In this document: one piece after another, positions 25,240 to 31,889 of the stretch | Position numbering within the stretch: the stretch's first letter is position 1 | Layout: every line of letters starts with the position of its first letter | DNA from: Lachnospiraceae bacterium | Lineage (GTDB): Bacteria; Bacillota; Clostridia; Lachnospirales; Lachnospiraceae | Length of the DNA stretch: 37,200 nucleotides | NCBI GenBank assembly: GCA_017424235.1 | Contig: JAFPAQ010000097.1 | Location: forward strand, 1 to 37,200 | Reading direction: 5' to 3' | Made by a program: the position numbers and the translations under genes | The notes under the pieces: model-generated | What the model was told of the DNA's origin: nothing | What the model saw: only the letters and a program-made list of their open reading frames with translations | Databases searched by the model: none

Positions 25240-25893
25240 TTATATTTTCTTATTTTCCATTATCTTTACACTTATCGCGTATGAAATAGCAATAGCTATT
25301 ATTGTTATCAATATGATTGCTGCAATAACAATACCGGCTGGTATGTTATCTAACTGTTCAGTTATTCCGGAAACATCAACTCCCATACTATCCATAAGAC
25401 GTTTTGTGCCATATATAATAACAGCAATTACACCAAAAGTCAAAAACATAACAACCCTGCTTTTTTCTGCTCCAAATTTTAACTGAACAGGTATCATAAT
25501 TGTCATCATAACAAACGGTGTTGGAAGTATGCAGGCTGCTACAAACAAATTCTCCATGTTATCGGCTCCGCCTGTCTGAATCTGATTAATAATAACACTA
25601 AGTATAACTGCTACCAGCCATGAAATAACATTTGAAATTGAACATAGTATGTATTTTTCAATAACATATGTTTTTCTTGTAATTGGGAGCGTTAAAAGGA
25701 AAGCGTATCCATTATCAAACTCATCATAATTAATCGTACTTATCATCAATACCATACAGAGAAATGAAAGATATCCAATAATAAATATTCCACCCTCAGC
25801 AAATCCTAAAACAACTGCTATTCCAAGAAAAATAGCAAGTGTTTGTTTTCTTTGAAATAAAAGTCTTAAATCCTTTTCTATTAATCCACTCAT
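25240..25893 (-). CDS. ABC transporter permease (ABC-2 type, YtrC-like)
   Basis: 217 residues with about six hydrophobic segments. The opening MSGLIEKDLRLLFQRK and the inner YDEFDNGYAFLLTLPITRKTYVIEKY segment (a cytoplasmic loop with the ...LPITRKxYVxxKY pattern) match the small ABC-2 permeases found next to YtrA-type regulators. It is the membrane half of the exporter made with the ATPase at 25895-26743. The ribosome site AGGAGG lies in the last codons of the ATPase gene. The ATG at 25893 is 11 bases from it, while one at 25902 is only two bases away, so I use 25893. No terminator is visible before the GH16 promoter. Confidence 0.85.
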   Translation of the reverse strand: MSGLIEKDLRLLFQRKQTLAIFLGIAVVLGFAEGGIFIIGYLSFLCMVLMISTINYDEFDNGYAFLLTLPITRKTYVIEKYILCSISNVISWLVAVILSVIINQIQTGGADNMENLFVAACILPTPFVMMTIMIPVQLKFGAEKSRVVMFLTFGVIAVIIYGTKRLMDSMGVDVSGITEQLDNIPAGIVIAAIILITIIAIAISYAISVKIMENKKI

Positions 25894-25894
25894 C

Positions 25895-26743
25895 TTAATC
25901 ATTACCTCCTGTCATCATTAAAATCAAATCATCAATATTTCCATTTTCCATAACTGCCTTTGGATAATTTTCAGTATAAAACTTCTTTTGATTTGTAAGA
26001 CATTCATATCCAAAAGATACCTTTTTAGTTTTTATAATATATTTCTTGTCTATTTGCTCATATCCTGTCTCATCCAGTTTAAGTATTGCATATTCATCAA
26101 GTATTTTATCTGTATCTTCATGTAACAATACCTTTCCATTATGAATAAGATACACATCATCACATAAGCCTTCAAGGTCAGAAGATATGTGTGATGAGAT
26201 AAGTATCGAACGATTTTCATCTTCTGACATATATTGTCTCAGCATATCAAGAATATCATTTCTCGCTTCTATATCAAGTCCTGAAGTGGGTTCATCCAAT
26301 ATTAACAGCTTTGCCTTGTGACTTATTGCAACCAGTACACGCAGCTTTGCCTTCATTCCGGTTGAAAAGTCCTTTATCTGTTTATTCAATGGCAATCCCT
26401 GTTTTATACATAATTCTGTAAATTCCTTGTCATCAAATTTATCATACATCTTCTTTAAAATATGTATAATATCGTCTACTGTAAGATACATACTGAATCC
26501 TGAATCAGAAAGTGCAACTCCAATATCCTGTTTATCTTTTACATTCAGCTTCTTTGTATCCTTACCAAATACCTGTATACTGCCTTCGTCCGGTCTTACT
26601 ATTCCAAGTATTGATTTTATTGTAGTACTTTTTCCTGCCCCGTTCTTACCAATTATACCTGTAATATTACCGGCAGGAATATTCATGGATATATTCAGGC
26701 TATAATCACCATATCTTTTCACAATATTATCAACTTTTATCAT
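25895..26743 (-). CDS. ABC transporter ATP-binding protein
   Basis: 282 residues. Walker A is GKNGAGKST (residues 32-40), the signature is FSTGMKAKL, Walker B is LLILDEPTSGLD, and the switch His is in ILISSHIS. The C-terminal part is a short extension typical of exporter ATPases of the drug and bacteriocin-immunity group. The start is the ATG at 26743 with GGAGG nine bases upstream; the frame extends further but without a site. It starts four bases after the GntR stop and overlaps the permease start or nearly so. Together the three genes form a YtrA-type operon, which in other Firmicutes answers to cell-wall antibiotics; the substrate is not known. Confidence 0.93.
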   Translation of the reverse strand: MIKVDNIVKRYGDYSLNISMNIPAGNITGIIGKNGAGKSTTIKSILGIVRPDEGSIQVFGKDTKKLNVKDKQDIGVALSDSGFSMYLTVDDIIHILKKMYDKFDDKEFTELCIKQGLPLNKQIKDFSTGMKAKLRVLVAISHKAKLLILDEPTSGLDIEARNDILDMLRQYMSEDENRSILISSHISSDLEGLCDDVYLIHNGKVLLHEDTDKILDEYAILKLDETGYEQIDKKYIIKTKKVSFGYECLTNQKKFYTENYPKAVMENGNIDDLILMMTGGND

Positions 26744-26747
26744 ATTC

Positions 26748-27119
26748 TCATTCCTCCAATATAATATCAACTATTTCTCTTATTTCATCATTTGTCATTC
26801 CAATTGTCTTAGCCTTGTCTATAGCTTCTGCAAAATCATCCTCAACTGACTTCCTTCTTGCTTCTTTTGCCAACTCTTTATCAGTTGCTGCAACAAAAGT
26901 TCCTTTGCCATGCACTGTAACGACAAATCCTTCTTCTTCTAAAAAGTCATATGCCTTCTTTACAGTAAGTGCACTTATCTTTAATTCTCCCGAAAGAACT
27001 CTAACTGACGGTAACGCATCATTTTCCTTTATTTCGCCTTTCAAAATCAAGTCTTTAATCTGATTTACAAGTTGCTCATAAATCGGAACCATAGAAGAAT
27101 TATTTAGAATTATATGCAT
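26748..27119 (-). CDS. GntR-family regulator (YtrA subfamily)
   Basis: 123 residues. The winged helix-turn-helix (about 5-75) shows IYEQLVNQIKDLILKGEIKENDALPSVRVLSGEL, then the wing GFVVTVHGKGTFVA. The short C-terminal tail of about 40 residues, rather than a full ligand domain, marks the YtrA branch. It is the first gene of the regulator-ATPase-permease operon, and it probably controls its own promoter, where a 15-base inverted repeat covers the -10. The ribosome site of the ATPase gene lies in its last codons. Confidence 0.93.
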   Translation of the reverse strand: MHIILNNSSMVPIYEQLVNQIKDLILKGEIKENDALPSVRVLSGELKISALTVKKAYDFLEEEGFVVTVHGKGTFVAATDKELAKEARRKSVEDDFAEAIDKAKTIGMTNDEIREIVDIILEE

Positions 27120-27139
27120 ATTTAATCATCCTCTCTTAC

Positions 27140-27188
27140 AAACAGTGTATAACAGCTTATAACTGTTGTCAAGTGTTATATACTGTTT
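27140..27188 (-). promoter_or_regulatory. GntR/ABC operon promoter with nested inverted repeats
   Basis: On the minus strand, TTGACA (27167-27172), 17 bases and TACACT (27144-27149) lie just before the GntR gene. Arms 27140-27154 and 27174-27188 are inverted copies with one mismatch in 15. Inside lies a second dyad, AACAG-N7-CTGTT. The -10 lies within one arm and the -35 next to the other, as expected of a repressor operator. Confidence 0.7.
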
Positions 27189-27253
27189 ATTCGTATTTTT
27201 TCACATAACGATCAGTGTATCAAAAGTCACACTATCGCAATTTCATATAGCGT

Positions 27254-27282
27254 AAAAAATCGGATGCCGGCGCATCCGATTT
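27254..27282 (-). terminator. Terminator of the S51-GGDEF-EAL gene
   Basis: An 11-bp perfect stem AAATCGGATGC/GCATCCGATTT with loop CGGC ends in six T residues on the minus strand. It is almost the same as the terminator at 98-131. It starts nine bases past the stop codon. Confidence 0.85.
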
Positions 27283-27290
27283 AACTATCA

Positions 27291-29738
27291 CTATAAAAGT
27301 TTCTCAAATTCTTCTTCAGGCATTGGTTTATAAAAGTAATATCCCTGTATCATATCACAGTCAACTGACTTTAAAAATTCCAGCTGCTCTGCCGTTTCAA
27401 CCCCCTCAGCCACTACCTTGGCTCCAACATCATGCGAAAGCCCAATTGTATGTTTGATTATTCCTTCTGCCTTTACACTTCTTCCTATCTTTCTTATAAA
27501 TCCCATATCAAGCTTGATAATATCAAATTCAAAGGTTTCAAGTGTAGAAAGCGAAGACATACCACTTCCAAAATCATCAAGCAAGAGTGCAAGCCCAAGC
27601 TTCTTCATTTCATTTAAGAATGCAATTGCATCAGACTCAAGCACCGCATACGCTGATTCAGTCACTTCAAGTTTTAGCATATCCTGAATGTTTTTCTGAT
27701 TTGAAAGCTTATTCTTCATAATCTCTAACAGTTTGGTATCATAAAAATCAACTCTTGAAAGATTAACTGCACAGGGAACTACCTTTTTGCCTTCTCTCAT
27801 TCTCTTGATATTAAAATTAATTACATTGCTGACCATAAAACTGTCAAGCTTGGTTATCAACCCTTCTCTTTCAAAAACAGGAATAAACTGCCCTGGTGAA
27901 ATCATACCCTTATCTGCACTGTTCCATCTGATAAGAGCCTCAGCACTTACAATTTCACCTGTTAATGTATCAACTATCGGTTGATAATATGTAAGAAATT
28001 CTCCATTTTCAAGAGCCTTATCAATCTCTGAAACAAAAACTCTCTGATTTACATAATCATTGCTCATCGTTTCGTCACACACAGCATATGCAATGCCATG
28101 ATCAGCTGAAATAGATTTTTCTGCAATTTTTGCCCTGTCAAGCATATGTATTATCTTTTTAGTGCTGTCGTCTATATGATAGATTCCACATCGTATAAGA
28201 ATAGGAATACATTTTGACCCTGCTATATAACTCTGATGACATATTTTATCCAGTTTTTCTTCTGTCAGATGCTCGGTTTTGGTTATCAAAGCAAAATGAT
28301 CACTATCCAGTCTTGCAATCAAATCAGGCTCCAGCTCTTTTGCAAGTAAATCCCGCTGCTGAAAAATTATCATATCACCATGATAACTTCCAAGAAGATC
28401 ATTAATTGCCTTAAACCCCTGAATATTGGTGTAAACAAGAGAATACCCCTGTCTGTATTTTGGATTTGCCAACAGCTTGTCACCCTGAACCTGAAATCCT
28501 GACCAGGAATATTCGTCTGTAAGCCAGTCATGGTCAAGTATCATAGATATGTCAGTCATACATACTAACAGCTTACTGCAATCTCCACGCATATCTTTTA
28601 TTCGAATACATTCTGCCTTGATACCGTCCTCGGTATTAATGTGAACAGTTAATACATAGCTTTGCTTATTTTTTATTTCATCAATTATTTTATTAATATC
28701 CATCAGTTCAAGAAATGGCTGTTTCTCATCCTTCACTACAAATTTCTCTGCAAAATAAGCATTTAACTCATCAAATGAATCAATATTTACAGGTACAAGT
28801 CCCCGCTTAAACAAATAACTGCTGATATGAAAAAACTTTATCTTCCCGCTCTTACTGTCAAGCTCAAATACTTCATCATAATAATCGGCTACAATCGTAT
28901 CAAACCTTTTGACAAACTCTTTCAGACTCTCGACATCTGTATCACAGTAGTTGCCGGCATTTATTATTCCTTCATTTAATGGCAGCTTTAGTCCATTCTT
29001 TAATATCATTCCTTCACCAAAGAACTCTGTAACACCGTTTCTTATTACAAAATATGAACCATCTGTTATTAAATAAAATTCCCTGCCAAAGCTATCCTCT
29101 GCTGCAATATCATCTATCATATGCTTTCCGTCAAGAAAAACATTTTTATAATAATTGATATGTGGAATTATTTTCAAATTGGTCAGACCAAGTCCTTCAG
29201 TAAACCTGATATAATCCGGAGAAACACTCTCCCCCTCAAGCTCAGGAATCAGATATGCCTCCTGTGCTGTATTCATGGAACCGGCACTCAGCCCAATAAA
29301 TATACCATCAAAAATATTTTTATCATTAATAAGCCTTTTTAAATTACATTTTTTAATAAAGGCATTTTCTGTAGGCGCATGACCCCCTGACAGATAAAAT
29401 ACATCTGCCCATTTTAAGGCTTCTTCAAGAGCCTCTTCACCGGAATGGCATGACTGACAGCCATGGTCGGAACAATATTTTTCAATATATCTGTCGTCAA
29501 AACATCTTATCTCACCAATTGACAAACCTGCAAGTGAAAAAGCAGAATACATTTCTTTAGTTACACCTTCTGACATTTCAACGTCTGAAGGGTAACTTGA
29601 AAAAACAAGAAATTTAGCATTTTCAACCCAGTATTTCTTTAAATTATCAACAAAACCATTCGAAGCATCAGCAGGCTTAAACTCATAATCTTTATTCTTA
29701 TGATATTCGACAAAACTACTTGTGAGAAATATTACCAT
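27291..29738 (-). CDS. Fusion: S51 peptidase-like domain, degenerate GGDEF and intact EAL
   Basis: About 815 residues. Residues 1-230 resemble peptidase family S51 (dipeptidase E and cyanophycinase): SGGHAPTENAF, then GIFIGLSAGSMN with nucleophile Ser151, then KIIPHINYY with a likely catalytic His. A middle stretch (about 235-420) looks PAS-like but is not clear. A GGDEF-type fold follows (430-565), whose signature is replaced by LDSDHF, so no cyclase activity is expected. The EAL domain (575-815) is complete: EAL at Glu600, NLSR, LEVTES, LLDDFGSG, IKLDMGF, VVAEGVET and QGYYFYKPM, so it should hydrolyse c-di-GMP. No signal peptide or membrane helix is seen. I favour the ATG at 29738 (MVIFLTSSF, the first strand of S51 proteins); the frame reaches back to 29768 but with no site there. 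Confidence 0.85.
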   Translation of the reverse strand: MVIFLTSSFVEYHKNKDYEFKPADASNGFVDNLKKYWVENAKFLVFSSYPSDVEMSEGVTKEMYSAFSLAGLSIGEIRCFDDRYIEKYCSDHGCQSCHSGEEALEEALKWADVFYLSGGHAPTENAFIKKCNLKRLINDKNIFDGIFIGLSAGSMNTAQEAYLIPELEGESVSPDYIRFTEGLGLTNLKIIPHINYYKNVFLDGKHMIDDIAAEDSFGREFYLITDGSYFVIRNGVTEFFGEGMILKNGLKLPLNEGIINAGNYCDTDVESLKEFVKRFDTIVADYYDEVFELDSKSGKIKFFHISSYLFKRGLVPVNIDSFDELNAYFAEKFVVKDEKQPFLELMDINKIIDEIKNKQSYVLTVHINTEDGIKAECIRIKDMRGDCSKLLVCMTDISMILDHDWLTDEYSWSGFQVQGDKLLANPKYRQGYSLVYTNIQGFKAINDLLGSYHGDMIIFQQRDLLAKELEPDLIARLDSDHFALITKTEHLTEEKLDKICHQSYIAGSKCIPILIRCGIYHIDDSTKKIIHMLDRAKIAEKSISADHGIAYAVCDETMSNDYVNQRVFVSEIDKALENGEFLTYYQPIVDTLTGEIVSAEALIRWNSADKGMISPGQFIPVFEREGLITKLDSFMVSNVINFNIKRMREGKKVVPCAVNLSRVDFYDTKLLEIMKNKLSNQKNIQDMLKLEVTESAYAVLESDAIAFLNEMKKLGLALLLDDFGSGMSSLSTLETFEFDIIKLDMGFIRKIGRSVKAEGIIKHTIGLSHDVGAKVVAEGVETAEQLEFLKSVDCDMIQGYYFYKPMPEEEFEKLL

Positions 29739-29772
29739 GTTAATAACCATGCCTTTCATTAAATACATAAAC

Positions 29773-29799
29773 GCAACTATTCAGTACCTTCATAGTTAC
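29773..29799. mobile_element. 27-bp minimal insertion with 8-bp target duplication
   Basis: The element starts GCAACTATTCAG and ends CTTCATAGTTAC, so GCAACTA pairs with TAGTTAC at its ends. An exact 8-bp repeat ACATAAAC flanks it (29765-29772, 29800-29807). It is almost the same as the first 27 bases of the insertion at 21697. It lies in the leader of the S51-GGDEF-EAL gene, downstream of the promoter at 29834-29861. Confidence 0.7.
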
Positions 29800-29833
29800 A
29801 CATAAACACTATAACATCTACATCTTGCTTTAT

Positions 29834-29861
29834 ATTTTATCACACGTAAATAAATATACAA
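29834..29861 (-). promoter_or_regulatory. Candidate promoter of the S51-GGDEF-EAL gene
   Basis: On the minus strand, TTGTAT (29856-29861), 16 bases and TAAAAT (29834-29839) lie about 95 bases before the start codon. Apart from this, the insertion at 29773 and the mgtE terminator, 29739-30044 shows nothing. Confidence 0.5.
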
Positions 29862-29974
29862 GGTTTTATTCTGTATTTATCTCGTTTTTGTGTGATATAT
29901 TTGTTTTCTACTTCACTTATTATTCCATTTTCTGTTATTATTGATGTATATTTTTCTTATTCTGTCAATATTAT

Positions 29975-30019
29975 AAAAGTAACAATTGATTTTATTAATA
30001 AAAAACAATTGTTACTTTT
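29975..30019 (-). terminator. Terminator of mgtE
   Basis: AAAAGTAACAATTG (29975-29988) and CAATTGTTACTTTT (30006-30019) form a perfect 14-bp stem with a 17-base AT loop. T-rich sequence follows on the minus strand, 25 bases after the mgtE stop. Confidence 0.7.
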
Positions 30020-30044
30020 AAAGGTCATATTCAAATCTGAAAAG

Positions 30045-31439
30045 TTACGCCAGATGCAGACAATTTATTAACAATAACCATGCCACACCATAATAAGTAA
30101 CCACTCCTATCAAATCATTGACTGTAGTAATCAAAGGTCCTGACGCAACAGCAGGATCCACATGTATCTTTTTAAAGAACATTGGAACCACAGTACCTAC
30201 AATACTTGATATAGTCATTGCTATTAAAAGGGCAACACCTGCACATACGGATATTGCAAATGCATATTGCGGTGCTTTTCCCTTTAAAATACAAAGATAA
30301 ACACCAATAAATACAAATGACAATATTCCAAGTATAAATCCATTGGAAAATCCAATTCTCATTTCTTTAAATACTGTACTGAGCTTTTGTTTTGGCTCAA
30401 GATTCTCATCCATAAGAAGTCGAATTGTAACCGCAAGCGATTGCGTTCCTACATTTCCTGACATTCCCAGTATTACCGACTGAAAGCTTACAATAATAGC
30501 AAGCTGTGCAATAACACCTTCAAAAAGACTTGTAACAGTTGACACACACATACTAAGCCCAAGCAATATTACAAGCCATGGCAAACGCTTTTTAATACTT
30601 TCACTCAAAGTCTCCTCAAGCTCTGCCTCCTCGGTCATACCGGCAAGTTTTGCATAGTCATCAGCCATCTCATCATCAACTACCTCTACAATGTCCTGAG
30701 ATGTGATAACACCAATAAGTTTATTTTTATCATCCAATACAGGAATAGAATCCTCTGCGTATTCCTTTAATCTTTCAATACAGTCAGATATTGTCTCATG
30801 ATCCCTTACATAGGGGAATGACTGCATAATAAGTGATTCAAGATTAACATAGTCTCTTGCAATTATCAGATCCGTCAAATCAATCGCACCATAGAAGGTA
30901 TCATCTTTGTCTTTTACAAAAATAGTTGTAATATTATCATTTTCCTCTGCCTGTGCTATAAGAGAACGCATTGCCTGCTTTATTGTATAATTTCTGCCTA
31001 TCTCAATATAGTTGGTAGTCATCTTACTACCAATCTCATCATCTTCATATGAACATATAAGCTTGATATCTTCTTTTGACTCTTCATCAATCAGTTCAAT
31101 TAACTGCTTTCTGGTCTCTTCATCGACTTCTTCAAGAACATCTACCGCATCATCTGCATCCATGTTCTCAATAATATCAGCCGCTCTCTCCAGCTCAAGT
31201 TCACCAAGATACTTACCCGGGTCATCCAGATATGCAAAAATTTCAGATACACGGTCATCACCAAGTAAATGATAGAGAATCTTTCTCTCATTTTCATTTA
31301 ATTCATCAAGTGCATTAGAAATATCATTATCGTGATAATTGGTAAGCTCTTCAACTATCTTCTTCCTGCTTTCTCCACTTCTGATAAGCGCAACAAGCTC
31401 TTTAGTATAATCCGGTTCATTTAATACTTCATTTTCCAC
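30045..31439 (-). CDS. mgtE: Magnesium transporter MgtE
   Basis: About 464 residues. MgtE is a dimeric magnesium channel gated by cytoplasmic magnesium. The order is normal: N-terminal helical superhelix domain (to about residue 125) with acidic DADDAVDVLEEVDEE, two CBS domains (about 130-255), a connecting plug helix (AKLAGMTEEAELEE), and five membrane helices with GMSGNVGTQSLAV and DPAVASGPLITTVND, where the Asp lines the pore. The start is probably the GTG at 31439 (MENEVLNEP...), with GGAAGG 11 bases upstream. The frame reaches an ATG at 31481 that has no ribosome site and a leader-like N-terminus. It is read alone, behind a long structured leader. Confidence 0.95.
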   Translation of the reverse strand: MENEVLNEPDYTKELVALIRSGESRKKIVEELTNYHDNDISNALDELNENERKILYHLLGDDRVSEIFAYLDDPGKYLGELELERAADIIENMDADDAVDVLEEVDEETRKQLIELIDEESKEDIKLICSYEDDEIGSKMTTNYIEIGRNYTIKQAMRSLIAQAEENDNITTIFVKDKDDTFYGAIDLTDLIIARDYVNLESLIMQSFPYVRDHETISDCIERLKEYAEDSIPVLDDKNKLIGVITSQDIVEVVDDEMADDYAKLAGMTEEAELEETLSESIKKRLPWLVILLGLSMCVSTVTSLFEGVIAQLAIIVSFQSVILGMSGNVGTQSLAVTIRLLMDENLEPKQKLSTVFKEMRIGFSNGFILGILSFVFIGVYLCILKGKAPQYAFAISVCAGVALLIAMTISSIVGTVVPMFFKKIHVDPAVASGPLITTVNDLIGVVTYYGVAWLLLINCLHLA

Positions 31440-31481
31440 TATTTCATCGCCCTTCCGTTCAATATGTAATTTAAAATGCAA

Positions 31482-31681
31482 CTCTAAGAAGACTATTAAA
31501 TTACACTATTTATTTTTTGTTTTTCGGGCGAATTTATCAAAAACCTAGTGCAAAAAATAACACTGAATTTCAGTGTATTCGCCCATATTATGTTGCCCCA
31601 TACTGTCACAACTGTCCATGTAACCACACACTTCCTTTCAGTGCTAAATTTGGCAATTATCCTACCTTATAATTACCCATT
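31482..31681 (-). promoter_or_regulatory. Structured mgtE leader with an internal terminator
   Basis: The minus-strand leader is about 200 to 240 bases. Elements in transcript order: a 9-bp stem with an 8-base loop (31652-31677); a small CACT/AGTG hairpin (31629-31643); a terminator hairpin ACACTGAA/TTCAGTGT (31560-31576) followed by TATTTTTT; and GGGCGAAT (31577-31584 on the minus strand) pairing with ATTCGCCC (31526-31533) so as to enclose the terminator. This suits control by attenuation. I cannot find the M-box consensus in it. A third copy of the GTAACTATTCAG end lies further up, in the OPT promoter region. The whole gap 31440-31889 holds no gene. Confidence 0.55.
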
Positions 31682-31687
31682 GGTTTA

Positions 31688-31716
31688 ATTTTATTCTGAA
31701 TTTTTTTTATTGTCAA
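31688..31716 (-). promoter_or_regulatory. mgtE promoter
   Basis: On the minus strand, a consensus TTGACA (31711-31716), 17 bases and TAAAAT (31688-31693). Transcription would begin near 31681. Confidence 0.7.
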
Positions 31717-31824
31717 GACAATTAAAATGTTTTACATAACTTTTACGTTTCAATTGTTTTATCATATTTTTCCCTTCCAATATTTGCTACTATTCAAAAC
31801 TAAATTGTTCATGATACATTAATA

Positions 31825-31839
31825 GTAACTATTCAGTAC
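31825..31839. repeat. Solo copy of the IS66-like end
   Basis: GTAACTATTCAGTAC, identical over 15 bases to the left end of the insertion at 21697, stands 50 bases before the OPT gene. No partner end or target duplication is found, so it is a remnant or a truncated copy. Confidence 0.5.
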
Positions 31840-31889
31840 TTCCCCAGCTATGATATTAAAATAAATAACAAAGAAGGAGATTTGTGTTA

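Noticed and set aside
31482..31681. M-box magnesium riboswitch
   Set aside because: Expected before mgtE, but the conserved GTTAGGTGAGGCTC-type segments could not be found in the leader.
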